From Herpetosiphonaceae bacterium (GTDB lineage: Bacteria > Chloroflexota > Chloroflexia > Chloroflexales > Kallotenuaceae), in contig JACDGP010000013.1 of the NCBI GenBank assembly GCA_013821605.1, forward strand, positions 1-63,817: a stretch of 63,817 nucleotides of DNA. The letters run 5' to 3'. The notes beneath the pieces were generated by a model. That model was not told the origin of the DNA and made no database searches. It saw only the letters and a program-made list of their open reading frames with translations. Below, one piece after another: positions 24,874 through 33,714 of the stretch (position 1 is the first letter of the stretch; the number at the start of each line of letters is the position of its first letter). Both the position numbers and the translations under genes were made by a program.

Positions 24874-26031
24874 TTATGGCAGCATCAGATGCAAATCACC
24901 GAACTCATGCCATAAATAGCCCTCGTGGATGGCTGCTGTGTACGCTCGTCGCAAGTGGGGCAGCCCGACCAGAGCTTGGAGCATCGCCAGGTGCGTGGCT
25001 CGCGGCTCGTGGAGACCGGTCAGCATCCCATCCACGGCCCGAATGCCGCGCTCGGGTGTAATCACCAGCCGCGTCCAACCTTCGCCGGGATGCGTCGTCC
25101 GCGTTTTGTCGGTGACCGTCTCTAGAGCCCGAATCACGGTCGTGCCGACGGCGATCACACGCCGCCCGGCCACCTGTGCGGCATTGATGGCTTGCGCCGT
25201 GGCCAATGGCACACGATAGAACTCCTCATACGGCGGTTCGTGATCTTCGAGGCTGGCGACTCCAGTATGCAGCAACAACGGCGCGATCTGGATGCCCTGG
25301 GCGACAAGTCGGGTGATCAGGTCCGGTGTAAATGCGCGACCGGCGGATGGCATCTCGGCGCTACCCATCTCGGTCGCATAGACCGTTTGGTAATACTGGC
25401 TCGGCCAGCCTTGTTTTACATAACCATAGCGGATGGGAAAGCCATACGTCGCCAAAAACTGGTGCAGTTCCATCGGGAGCTGAAACGTTGCGATCCACAA
25501 GCGCGTCCCTGCCGACGCAGGCTGCTCGGTCGCGGCATGTAGGTAGGGCACATGCAATGTAACCGTTGCGCCGCCCGGCAACTGCAAAGTTTCGCCAGCC
25601 TGTGCATGCAGGAATTGCTGCGTCGCCGTGGCCGACGGTTTGCGCACTTCCACAATCCACAGATCCGCCGGCAGGTGCGTCGATAGATGCAGTTCTAAAG
25701 CTGTACCATCGGCGCGTGTGGCGGGTAGCGCCGCGTTCAAGGTGCCGCTCGTATTAATAACTACCACATCGCCCGGTTCCAGCAAACGCGGTAGCTCACG
25801 AAACTGGGTATGCTCGATCTGATCATGCGAGCGGTAAGAGACCATCAAGCGTACTTCGTCGCGTTGCAGCCCACGTGCTTCCGGCGGCTCACCCGCCTCT
25901 AACTCCCGTGGCAAATCGAAATCGAGTGGAGGGTTGAGTGATGCCACAGGTGCCGCCTGTAGCCGTGCAATCTCATTCTTGCTTAAACGCTGTACGATAT
26001 TCATCGGTCGTTCCATCTTCGTGCGTAGCAT
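24874..26031 (-). CDS. QueA-like S-adenosylmethionine:tRNA ribosyltransferase-isomerase
   Basis: A 385-residue protein of the QueA family, whose classical members transfer the ribosyl group of SAM to preQ1 in tRNA to make epoxyqueuosine. Family segments are FDLPRELEAGEPPEARG, DEVRLMV, FRELPRLLEPGDVVVINTSGTLNAALPA (in two parts), GYVKQGWPSQYYQTVYA and the C-terminal TRLVITPERGIRAVDGMLTGLHEPR. It begins 35 residues earlier than a typical QueA; ATG at 26004 is an alternative start. No other queuosine gene is present, and this divergent type may have another role. It starts five bases after the stop of the SDR gene, so the two are likely co-transcribed. Confidence 0.8.
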   Translation of the reverse strand: MLRTKMERPMNIVQRLSKNEIARLQAAPVASLNPPLDFDLPRELEAGEPPEARGLQRDEVRLMVSYRSHDQIEHTQFRELPRLLEPGDVVVINTSGTLNAALPATRADGTALELHLSTHLPADLWIVEVRKPSATATQQFLHAQAGETLQLPGGATVTLHVPYLHAATEQPASAGTRLWIATFQLPMELHQFLATYGFPIRYGYVKQGWPSQYYQTVYATEMGSAEMPSAGRAFTPDLITRLVAQGIQIAPLLLHTGVASLEDHEPPYEEFYRVPLATAQAINAAQVAGRRVIAVGTTVIRALETVTDKTRTTHPGEGWTRLVITPERGIRAVDGMLTGLHEPRATHLAMLQALVGLPHLRRAYTAAIHEGYLWHEFGDLHLMLP

Positions 26032-26035
26032 AAGC

Positions 26036-26776
26036 TTACCCTGTCACCACTGGAGTGCCACCGGCGACCTGAGCAGGATCGGTGGGGAGTTGGCGGGCTT
26101 GGTAGCGACCACTCGGTAGCTGCCCATTGATCAGTTGCAAAAAACCACCCACGCTTGTCTCCGGCAAGGGCCGGTCGCTGATATCCTCGCCCGGAAAGGC
26201 TTCCTGGTGCATTTGCGTCTGCATATCGCCCGGGTCGACCGCATAGATATGCAACTCCGGATTCTCCGCCGCTAAAATCGCTGTGAGCTGATCAAGCGCC
26301 GCTTTGCTCGACCCATAACCGCCCCAGCCAGTATAGGCTTCGACCGCTGCATCACTCGTGACGTTGATCAGCGTCGCGCCCGGCTTCAGCACTGGCTTAA
26401 GCAATTGCAGCAGGGCCAACGGCGCAATGACGTTGGTGCGGTAGACCTGCTCCAGCACGGGCAGCGGGTAGTCCAGTAACGCCGGCTGCGGACTCGGCCC
26501 AAGTATGCTCGCGTTGTTGACAACGACATCCAATTGACCCATCTCGGCCACGGCTGCCGCCAGCGCTTCGCGATGCATGGCGTCTGTCACATCACCCACC
26601 AGTGCTACGACCTTCGTCCGTTGGCTGAGTTCGGCCTGTGCTGCTGCCAGCGCCTCGGCACCACGCGCATCGATGACTAATGCCCACCCTTCTCCAGCAA
26701 GTTGGCGTGCGAGTGCTAGGCCAAGGCCCCGTGATGCACCGGTAATAAGTGCGATATGTTGAACGGGAGTTGACAT
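26036..26776 (-). CDS. Short-chain dehydrogenase/reductase
   Basis: A 246-residue classical SDR. The cofactor motif is TGASRGLGLA (residues 12-21), followed by the acidic position VIDARG that favours NAD(H). NNASI near 85 replaces the usual NNAG, a catalytic Ser lies in INVTSDAA, and the active-site YGSSK has Tyr and Lys four apart. Substrate unknown. The start follows AAAAGGATC. It precedes the QueA-like gene by five bases on the same strand and is transcribed away from the CHAT-TPR gene. Confidence 0.9.
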   Translation of the reverse strand: MSTPVQHIALITGASRGLGLALARQLAGEGWALVIDARGAEALAAAQAELSQRTKVVALVGDVTDAMHREALAAAVAEMGQLDVVVNNASILGPSPQPALLDYPLPVLEQVYRTNVIAPLALLQLLKPVLKPGATLINVTSDAAVEAYTGWGGYGSSKAALDQLTAILAAENPELHIYAVDPGDMQTQMHQEAFPGEDISDRPLPETSVGGFLQLINGQLPSGRYQARQLPTDPAQVAGGTPVVTG

Positions 26777-26872
26777 ATGATTGATCCTTTTATATTCATC
26801 TTAATACTGGAAGGATAACGCACTGGTCGCGGAAGTGCCTCAGGCAAGTGGTCAGGCTCAAGGCGTGCAAAA

Positions 26873-26892
26873 GGACAGGTACATGCCTGTCC
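26873..26892. promoter_or_regulatory. Inverted repeat between SDR and CHAT-TPR genes
   Basis: GGACAGG and CCTGTCC form a perfect seven-base stem with a six-base loop, about 97 bases upstream of the SDR start and 160 before the CHAT-TPR start. It could be an operator or a short hairpin; a T-run follows only about 20 bases later. Confidence 0.3.
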
Positions 26893-26932
26893 TCTTGTAC
26901 AGGAAGGAGCGTCATTTTTTACCACATTGTGC

Positions 26933-26962
26933 TTGAAGCGCTATACCGGCTCGTGCTACACT
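26933..26962 (+). promoter_or_regulatory. Possible promoter for the CHAT-TPR/subtilase operon
   Basis: TTGAAG and TACACT are spaced 18 bases apart, some 92 bases before the start codon. Each box matches four of six consensus bases. Only a weak call, because the locus has its own sigma factor that may use another sequence. Confidence 0.25.
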
Positions 26963-27053
26963 CGGCAGCAGGCATTCAACAATCAAGATAGTACCGTTTT
27001 GCGCTCCGAGCATTCCGTTCTCGAACAACCAACGTGCTCATGATGGTACATAT

Positions 27054-29933
27054 ATGATAAAGATGGACGGCGTAGATTCTGTGGAAGCTGACAGCTTGGT
27101 GGCGCAACTGCTTGAGGAGCCAAGTACAGCTTCGCGCCTAGAATCACTTTCCGACGATACTGCCCGCATCGTCGTGGAGCAGCTCAAGCAGGAGGCGGAT
27201 CGCTATTGGGGTATCAACGCCAATCATTCGCTCGAATTGGCGGCGGCGATCATTCACATCGGACAAGCGCGGCGGGACGTTGGGCAAACTGCGCTAGGTA
27301 TTATGGCCCGTGGCGATGCGCTCAAGCTGCTTGGTCGGACGACCGAAGCATGGCAAGCACTTGACGAAGCGGGCCAGCTGTTCTTGACCGCTGACGATGA
27401 TGTTGGCTGGGCGCGCACACGTATCGGTCGGCTGCGCATTTGTGTCGACCTCAATCGTGTCCACGAAGCACTTGCGGATGCCGAACGTGCACAGGTTATC
27501 TTCGCGCAACACGGCGAGCAGGAAAAACAACTGCGGCTGGAGCTCAACCTGGCTATCGTCTACGATCTATTAGGTGAGCATACCCAGGCACTGGCCTTAT
27601 TCCAGTTGGCACTTGCGCATGCCGTGTCCCTAGGAACGATCGGGACGCCCCATCTGGGTGCCTTATATACCAGTATTGGCCTCGCTTATCGGGCCTTAGG
27701 TAATTTTCATGAGGCTGCGCTGCATCATGAAAAAGCACGAACGTTTTTCATCGAGCGCAACCAACCAAGTGCCGTAGCGACGACCGAGCTAAATTTAGCA
27801 CATACTGCGATGGCGCAAGGGAGGTACCGCCATGCGCTGAAGCTCTTACACCATGCCCACGGTTTGCGTGTCACCGAACAGCTCATGCGCGATGCAGCAC
27901 AGATCAGTTGCGATATCGTTGAGTGCTATCTGTTGTTGAACCGGTATAGCGAGGCCCGGGAGTTGGCGCAGCAGCTCATCGAGATCCACCGAATGTTCCA
28001 TTCTACGTATCTCGAAGCTATTAACTTGCTGCATCTCGCGACGGCGGAAGCCGAGTCGGGCAATCTCCCAGCAGCACAATCGGCTCTTGACGCGGCGGAG
28101 CCGATCTTTTCGTCACTTGGTGCGACCTCCTGGGTCAAGACGACGCATCTGCGGCGCGGCCGCATTGCTTTACAACAAGGTGACATCAACGACGCACTGT
28201 CCTGGGCTCGTAGCACGGCTGCTCATTATCTAGCGACGGGACAGGATGTTCAGTATGCAACAGCCATGCTGCTGCAAGGACAAGCTGCTTTCGCCTCACA
28301 CGATCTCGAAGGGGCAGAAGCTGCTGCGATTGTGGCCTTGGGTATAGCTCAACGATGTAATGTCCCGCCACTACGTTATGCGTCGCATTTGCTGCTTGGG
28401 CGCAGTGCCGAGGTACGTGGAACGATCAGGAGTGCAATCCGGCGTTATCATGCTGCGGCGGCAACTGTGGACCGTGTGCAACGAAGCCTCACGATTACGC
28501 TGCGGCCCGGATTCCTCGAAGACAAAGGCGAGGCGTTGCATGCACTGCTCATGCTCTACCTGCATAATGGGCAGGTTGCCTCCGCATGGGAGGCTCTAGA
28601 GCGGGCTAAAGGTCAGGTGCTCTTAGGCTACCTAGCGAATCGGGAGCAGTTGCGCTGGGCCAGTGATGAAGCCGATAGCCGTGCTCTGGTCGAAGAACTC
28701 AACCAACTACGGGCAGAGCACCAGTCGTTCTACCATATCGCCCATGCGGAACCGGATCTCGTAACCGGCGCGTTACCCGCGCTCTCGGCCGAGCAAGCGC
28801 TAGCGGAGGTTAAGGCCCGCGAACTGCGCATGCGTGCCATTACTGAGCAGCTTTACCTGCGAGGTGGCGATGCCGACGATCAACGCCATCGACCGGTACC
28901 CGCGTTGCTCGATATTCAGCACTGCCTGGATGATGACACACTGTTGATCGAGTTTTATCATGACGGAGGTACATTCTGGGCCTGGACACTAGACCGCCAG
29001 CGGTTAAGCGTTCATTGCTTACCCGTATTGGCTGAGACGCTGAGGTCGTTGTTAGCCCAACTGGAGGTTAATCTGGCGGCTGCACTGCGGCTCGGACCAG
29101 ATGCTCCGGCGGTACTGCCGCTCGCGCTCGCGGCACGGCGCATCGCCCAGCGTTTATACCATCTCTTGTTCCAACCACTTGCGGATCACCTTCAAGGTCG
29201 TCGCCGCCTCGTCATCGTGCCCTATGGGCCGCTCCACTATCTGCCATTTCACCTGCTGCATACTGGTGTAGCATATCTTGCGGAGCAGTATGAAATCGTG
29301 ATTTTGCCCGCTGCAGCCTTGTTGTCCCGGCGCGTCCCGCAACGGAGCGGAGGTGCGCGGGTGCTCGTGCATTCACATCATGGTCGCCTCCCACAAACCT
29401 TGATCGAGGGGCAATCCGTCCAACGGATCTTTGGCGGTGAAATCTATCATGACGAGGCAGCGAATCGGCGTGCGCTTGAAGCAGCGCCGAGTCAAATTTT
29501 GCATATCGCTGCCCATGGTGAGCACCGTCTCGATAACCCCGACCTGTCGTATATTGAGTTAGCCGACGGTCAACTCTACACCGACGATCTGCTGCAACAA
29601 GATATGAGCTACGAACTCGTGACATTGAGTGCCTGCGAAACCGGCCGGGCGCGCGTTGCATTGTCCGATGAACTCATTGGCTTAGGGCGTGGCTTTCTAT
29701 ATGCTGGAGCAGGGGCCTTGATCGTCAGTCTATGGCAGATCGTCGATGCGCGTGTGGTGGTCTTTATGGAACAGCTGTATAGTGCGCTGTATGAGGGTGC
29801 ATCGAAGGCAGCGGCACTACGAAGTGTGCAAAGCGGATTGTTAGCCGCCGAGCCCGATCTGCATCCCGCCTTTTGGGGAGCCTTTCAGCTTATTGGTGAT
29901 GCCGGCCCACTTTCAGGTACAAGTCCTAGCTAA
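27054..29933 (+). CDS. TPR-CHAT caspase-like protein
   Basis: A 959-residue protein without signal peptide. Roughly 640 N-terminal residues are tetratricopeptide-type helical hairpins (for example ALYTSIGLAYRALGNFHEAA and the same pattern repeated). The C-terminal 300 residues are a CHAT domain, a caspase-like cysteine peptidase fold. Both catalytic positions are intact: His821 in HIAAHGEH and Cys861 in LSACETGRA. The late LGRGFLYAGAGALIVSLWQ segment is also typical. TPRs in such proteins usually sense a partner and gate the peptidase. It is followed 14 bases later by a subtilase gene and is convergent with a sigma/anti-sigma pair. Start: ATG at 27054 or 27063; neither has a strong ribosome binding site. 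Confidence 0.93.
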   Translation: MIKMDGVDSVEADSLVAQLLEEPSTASRLESLSDDTARIVVEQLKQEADRYWGINANHSLELAAAIIHIGQARRDVGQTALGIMARGDALKLLGRTTEAWQALDEAGQLFLTADDDVGWARTRIGRLRICVDLNRVHEALADAERAQVIFAQHGEQEKQLRLELNLAIVYDLLGEHTQALALFQLALAHAVSLGTIGTPHLGALYTSIGLAYRALGNFHEAALHHEKARTFFIERNQPSAVATTELNLAHTAMAQGRYRHALKLLHHAHGLRVTEQLMRDAAQISCDIVECYLLLNRYSEARELAQQLIEIHRMFHSTYLEAINLLHLATAEAESGNLPAAQSALDAAEPIFSSLGATSWVKTTHLRRGRIALQQGDINDALSWARSTAAHYLATGQDVQYATAMLLQGQAAFASHDLEGAEAAAIVALGIAQRCNVPPLRYASHLLLGRSAEVRGTIRSAIRRYHAAAATVDRVQRSLTITLRPGFLEDKGEALHALLMLYLHNGQVASAWEALERAKGQVLLGYLANREQLRWASDEADSRALVEELNQLRAEHQSFYHIAHAEPDLVTGALPALSAEQALAEVKARELRMRAITEQLYLRGGDADDQRHRPVPALLDIQHCLDDDTLLIEFYHDGGTFWAWTLDRQRLSVHCLPVLAETLRSLLAQLEVNLAAALRLGPDAPAVLPLALAARRIAQRLYHLLFQPLADHLQGRRRLVIVPYGPLHYLPFHLLHTGVAYLAEQYEIVILPAAALLSRRVPQRSGGARVLVHSHHGRLPQTLIEGQSVQRIFGGEIYHDEAANRRALEAAPSQILHIAAHGEHRLDNPDLSYIELADGQLYTDDLLQQDMSYELVTLSACETGRARVALSDELIGLGRGFLYAGAGALIVSLWQIVDARVVVFMEQLYSALYEGASKAAALRSVQSGLLAAEPDLHPAFWGAFQLIGDAGPLSGTSPS

Positions 29934-29947
29934 AAAGGAGTTTCGGT

Positions 29948-31444
29948 ATGTATGAGGCGCGTCTGCCACCGCCCCCCGAGCCACAACCCCTCCAGTATTT
30001 TGTACCAAATCAGATGCTGCTGCTTGTGGAGCACACCGGGCGGATCAGTCCTGAACAACTCGCAAGCTTCATTAAGGTCGTTGAGCAGCCCTTAGATGGT
30101 GTGCGCCTGGGCACCAGGCGCGTATTAACTTTCACTTCCCCGCAAACAGCCGACAAGCAAGCGCCCGCCTTCTCGCTGGTTTTCCTAACTGTGCAGGGCA
30201 TCAGCGATTCGACGGAACGGTTGATCCCATTAATCGATCATATCAACGATCAACTACGCCAACAAGCGATTGCGGGACTTACCCTACAAGTCGCATCACC
30301 GGACTGGCTGCTTAGTGGTGCTCCCGACCATATTGGTACCGGTGGTCCTGGCACGCCACCCCTGAGTGTGGCCGGTAGTACGCTTGCAGGAGCAGGAAAT
30401 TTTCTGGCATCAGATGCACCATGGGCTTGGACGTTGCCCGACCGTCTCGCTCCAAAATTGCCACCCGAGCAGCGCGGCACGGGCGTTGACATTGCGATTC
30501 TGGATACTGCTCCTTGTGTTCATGATCTGGTTCATGCCTACGACCGCTGGCAGGCGACACAGCCCTTGCTTAGGAGCCTGCTCCGGCCTGGTGGCCAACT
30601 ACACGTGCAGAATGCTGACTATAGCGATCTCGTGCGACTAGCAGGCTACCAGCTCAAAGACCACCGCTATGTCATGGCCGATCATGGCTTATTCGTGGCC
30701 GGGATTATCCATACCCTCGCGCCGCAGGCCAATCTGCACTTGATCGAGGTACTCAATCCTTATGGTGTTGGCGATCTGGAAAGCATTGCACTCGGCTTAT
30801 GGCGACTGACGAAGCGCCAGAGCCAGCGTCCACTGTTGATCAACTGTAGTCTGGTCGTCAATATTCCGTTGCCGGGGCATCCACACCCCGAGCTGAACTG
30901 GGAACGGCTGATCAATGAACCTGAACTCGCGAAATTGATGGGTCTCCCGCTGGAATCGATTTGTAATACCTTGCTAGGCGAACAGGTACAGGTTGTTGCT
31001 GCCGCCGGAAATGATAGCAGCAAGCATGATCTGCCTGCTCGCTTCCCAGCAGCATTCAATAGTGTCGTTGGGGTAGGAGCATTGCAGAAGGATGGTCAGC
31101 CGGCTTCCTACTCTAACCTGTCGGATACTCCCGTGCCTAACAGTATCGCCACATTTGGCGGGACGGCTCACACTGGCCTCGCCACAGCGGGCGAAGCGGT
31201 GTTGGGTGTCTTTACCGGCGATTTTCCTGGGACGACACCCGGCAGCACCACCCCGAATACCAATGGCTGGGCTTGGTGGTCGGGGACATCCTTCGCGACC
31301 CCGGTGGTCACCGGCGTATTGGCAGCGCTGATGTCGCAAGGCATGTCTGCCAGCGCAGCGAGCAGCATGCTGCAAACGGCTGACCAGACGCATGCCCAGA
31401 CCAACGCGGGGGAAGGCGTTCTTGCAGTTCGTCAAGGTAGTTAA
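29948..31444 (+). CDS. Intracellular S8 (subtilisin-family) serine protease
   Basis: A 498-residue subtilase with all three catalytic residues: Asp186 in VDIAILDTAP, His246 in ADHGLFVAGI and Ser448 in GTSFATPVVTG. The oxyanion Asn lies in VVAAAGNDSS. No signal peptide is present, so it should work inside the cell. The first 165 or so residues (FVPNQMLLLVEHTG onwards) form a separate N-terminal domain that may be a prodomain or regulatory region. A strong AAAAAGGAG precedes the ATG and only 14 bases separate it from the CHAT-TPR stop. A cascade in which one peptidase activates the other is a reasonable hypothesis but is not shown. Confidence 0.93.
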   Translation: MYEARLPPPPEPQPLQYFVPNQMLLLVEHTGRISPEQLASFIKVVEQPLDGVRLGTRRVLTFTSPQTADKQAPAFSLVFLTVQGISDSTERLIPLIDHINDQLRQQAIAGLTLQVASPDWLLSGAPDHIGTGGPGTPPLSVAGSTLAGAGNFLASDAPWAWTLPDRLAPKLPPEQRGTGVDIAILDTAPCVHDLVHAYDRWQATQPLLRSLLRPGGQLHVQNADYSDLVRLAGYQLKDHRYVMADHGLFVAGIIHTLAPQANLHLIEVLNPYGVGDLESIALGLWRLTKRQSQRPLLINCSLVVNIPLPGHPHPELNWERLINEPELAKLMGLPLESICNTLLGEQVQVVAAAGNDSSKHDLPARFPAAFNSVVGVGALQKDGQPASYSNLSDTPVPNSIATFGGTAHTGLATAGEAVLGVFTGDFPGTTPGSTTPNTNGWAWWSGTSFATPVVTGVLAALMSQGMSASAASSMLQTADQTHAQTNAGEGVLAVRQGS

Positions 31445-31445
31445 A

Positions 31446-31460
31446 AGGAGCCAAATGTAG
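31446..31460 (+). other. Ribosome binding site with immediate start-stop (ATG TAG)
   Basis: AAAGGAG followed by CCAA and ATGTAG lies directly after the subtilase stop. It repeats the ribosome binding site pattern used between the CHAT and subtilase genes but leads to a one-codon frame. It may be the relic start of a lost third operon gene or a start-stop element. Confidence 0.3.
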
Positions 31461-31468
31461 ATCGACAG

Positions 31469-31484
31469 CGCGGTTAGCACCGCG
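31469..31484. terminator. Hairpin between convergent subtilase and anti-sigma genes
   Basis: CGCGGT pairs with ACCGCG around TAGC in the 53-base gap between the two convergent operons. It may serve both directions; no T-run is present on either side. Confidence 0.35.
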
Positions 31485-31497
31485 TCGGAACCACTCG

Positions 31498-32220
31498 TCA
31501 AGATGCGAGTATGAGAGCGGGCAGAATAATCGAGTTGCCCTCTTTGGGCGTAATGCGTAGTGTACTTGGGGCGATAGGTAGTGGCCCGCATTGCCATCCG
31601 CCAAGATCATCGACGCGGGCTGTAGCCATGAGCAGATCAGCTTGTCGCACTTCGACCAGCGCCCCGGTCCAACCGTCTTGCTCGTCGGCCGCGATCTGAC
31701 CGACGATGACGATCTGCTCGTTAGGAGTCCGTTCGATCTCCACAATCACAGTTGTCCCATCTGCCTCGGCCACGATCGGCTCCCTACTACTGCCACGTAG
31801 CGCGAGTGAACTGCGTTGTGGTATCAGCCGCGCGATCACTTCACCAAAAGTGTGTGGTCGCGTCTTAGGCACCAGTATCATTTGAGGTTGTTCCTGCTCG
31901 TCGGGTGCCGTTGCTAAAAACTGGCGTAGCTCCTCAACTTCGGCTTTACATAAAGCACATTCTTCAAGATGCCGGCGGACCACACGCTCCTCCACGGCAC
32001 TCAACACCCCTAGATGATATTCCCCTAACTGTTGCGTGGATGGGCAGTCCCAACGTTTGAGTGTGGTTACCAGACGTTGTTCAAGGGCACGCGCTTGTGC
32101 GAGCCGCTCGCTGCAATATGGGCATTGGCTGAGATGGGTATGCTCCTCTGGCGTGGCTGTCCCATCGATCAGCACGCTTATTTGATCCGCAGACAGCGGC
32201 GGTGGGACGGAACACGGCAT
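31498..32220 (-). CDS. Putative zinc-finger anti-sigma factor
   Basis: A 240-residue protein with two cysteine-rich helices. The first, HLSQCPYCSERLAQA, lies near residue 35. The second is the classic H-x3-C-x2-C anti-sigma finger HLEECALCKAEVEELR, near residue 85. The remainder (about 110-240) is rich in short strands (TVIVEIERTPNEQIVIVGQI) and looks like a beta-sandwich. There is no membrane helix, so it would be a soluble anti-sigma or sensor. The start at 32220 is preferred over TTG at 32244 because GAGG lies six bases before it. It is the second gene after the sigma factor on the same strand, the usual order of such pairs. Confidence 0.8.
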   Translation of the reverse strand: MPCSVPPPLSADQISVLIDGTATPEEHTHLSQCPYCSERLAQARALEQRLVTTLKRWDCPSTQQLGEYHLGVLSAVEERVVRRHLEECALCKAEVEELRQFLATAPDEQEQPQMILVPKTRPHTFGEVIARLIPQRSSLALRGSSREPIVAEADGTTVIVEIERTPNEQIVIVGQIAADEQDGWTGALVEVRQADLLMATARVDDLGGWQCGPLPIAPSTLRITPKEGNSIILPALILAS

Positions 32221-32281
32221 GCTTACCTCATCTCTCAATATCAACTGTAAAGCTCGTTATCAGACTAAATGCAAAAAAAGG

Positions 32282-32950
32282 TTAAATATCACTCGCCCAC
32301 CGGCATAGCTCCGCATTATTCCGTAATAGGTGACGAATGCGATACGTTGCGACGGTAACCTCACGCTCATTGCTCCACTGCAGCGGATAGGCCGAGACGA
32401 TCTGGCGTGGTTTTAAGTCCAGCAGGAAAATGCATCGCGCCAAGTTACGGTCGTGGGGATCAGGGAGCAAGTGGCAGATATGTGCCCACAGTTCGGCCGC
32501 GTCAGTACGCGCCAAGAGGTCTGGTGTTTCACCAAGCTCATGCACATCTTCCAGCGGAGTCACATCAACCGGATGCTGGTCGCGCAAATACTGCATGATG
32601 GCAGTATGCACGCACATCTTAAGATAAGCTAGCACCTGCGGCACGCCGGCGAAGCGCGCGAACTTCGGCCCCTGCATAGCAAAGTAGAAGGTGCGCAAGG
32701 CAGCCCCAGCAAAAAAATCGGCATTCTCACCCGTGAGGGCGAAGCGACTATGACCTTGCACCCACCTGATCACCTGCGGCTCATAGATCTGGTAAACATG
32801 GGTAAAGGCCTCTGCCATGCCCTTGGCCAGCGCCCGGCGTAAGAGCTCGAAGCAAAACTGCGGGTCGCTCCCTTGGCGATCATTCCATTTCTTGGTTTCT
32901 TCGGCGCATCGTTGTGCCAAGCCATCGATCGACAAGCTCGCCGTTGCCAT
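32282..32950 (-). CDS. ECF-like RNA polymerase sigma factor
   Basis: A 222-residue protein. Residues about 45-125 resemble sigma region 2 (FTHVYQIYEPQVIRWVQGH, then YLKMCVHTAIMQYLRD). Residues about 165-215 resemble region 4, with LDLKPRQIVSAYPLQW and the recognition helix EREVTVATYRIRHLLRNN. It is more divergent than standard ECF factors but keeps the overall plan. The zinc-finger gene follows 61 bases downstream, so the two form a sigma/anti-sigma pair. It is convergent with the CHAT-TPR/subtilase operon and likely controls it or responds to the same signal; that is inference from position. Confidence 0.8.
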   Translation of the reverse strand: MATASLSIDGLAQRCAEETKKWNDRQGSDPQFCFELLRRALAKGMAEAFTHVYQIYEPQVIRWVQGHSRFALTGENADFFAGAALRTFYFAMQGPKFARFAGVPQVLAYLKMCVHTAIMQYLRDQHPVDVTPLEDVHELGETPDLLARTDAAELWAHICHLLPDPHDRNLARCIFLLDLKPRQIVSAYPLQWSNEREVTVATYRIRHLLRNNAELCRWASDI

Positions 32951-33048
32951 ACGCTCTCCTCGCCGCGGGTTCGGTCATTCATAGTGTACACGATACCATG
33001 CCCCCTGTCTGCTGAGGTCGTGTGGAGGAGTTGGCGAAGGAGCGCCGT

Positions 33049-33219
33049 TTAGCCTACAGCTTGGACTGAGGCACGTCGCTTCCGGCGCTTCATCCTTGCT
33101 TGAATATAGGAGACACCGGCGCTCAGAAGGCCAATGACAAGCATATTGGTCAGGAGATCGGGTAGACCGCGTGTGAAGGAAGCTGAATTACGGTTATGAT
33201 CGCCGCTGGGACCGCCACC
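33049..33219 (-). pseudogene. Tail fragment of a membrane protein
   Basis: An open stretch on the minus strand reads SASFTRGLPDLLTNMLVIGL followed by LSAGVSYIQ and a very basic tail KRRKRRASVQAVG before TAA. One hydrophobic segment plus a positive tail resembles the C terminus of a small membrane protein. It has no start codon with a ribosome binding site and runs into a TAG upstream, so it is most likely a relic. The rest of the gap 32951-33250 holds nothing else I can support. Confidence 0.3.
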
Positions 33220-33604
33220 CTAGCGGCAGGGTGCGGCCCACTCAACGTGACGAGCGCGGGCGGGCCATGAATATCCACTCGTGTGGGCGAGGGATGGGAG
33301 CGAGTTGACCGGTGCACGAGCAGTTGGTCAACCACTTGGTCTGTTTCCAGAGCCCGCACTAGATGTGCAAACTCGCACGCTCCTGCCCGGTGACACCTTG
33401 TTGCTGTACACGGATGGGGTGACTGATACGGTGAATCCAGCCGGCGATGTGTTTGAGCTGGATGGCTTGCATGCGGCGGTGCGTGCTGCCACGGCGACAA
33501 CGGCCCAGGAGCTGTGCGACCATATCGTGGAGCGGGTCGTGACCTTTCAGGAGACGGCACAGCAGCACGATGATATAACGCTGGTCGTCGTACAAGCCTA
33601 CTGA
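33170..33604 (+). pseudogene. Truncated SpoIIE/PP2C-type phosphatase remnant
   Basis: The frame from 33251 to 33604 reads GHEYPLVWARDGSELTG, GQPLGLFPE, LLPGDTLLLYTDGVTDTVNP and HDDITLVVVQ. These are the last four signature blocks of SpoIIE-family Ser/Thr phosphatases, including the metal-binding YTDGVTD Asp and the final DD. The N-terminal half of the domain is missing. Just upstream, LNVTSAG matches the strand before GH but is one base out of frame, and a TGA stands at 33248. The best possible start, GTG at 33281, would give only 107 residues lacking the first metal-site motifs, so activity is unlikely. Confidence 0.7.
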
Positions 33605-33714
33605 GGCACGGCAGGAGTCCTAGCAAGATGAGACTGTGTTGGGCAATGCAAGCACATTTGAAACTCGCTGCGGAAGATCGCTAGGATACATTGAGCACTG
33701 CCCCGCCTGCTCGC

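Noticed and set aside
24874-26031. A preQ1 riboswitch for the QueA-like gene
   Set aside because: The gene begins five bases after the SDR stop, and the SDR upstream region shows no preQ1 aptamer pattern I can recognise.
30975-31597. Minus-strand frame of about 200 codons over the subtilase gene
   Set aside because: It is antisense to the subtilase with all catalytic motifs on the plus strand.
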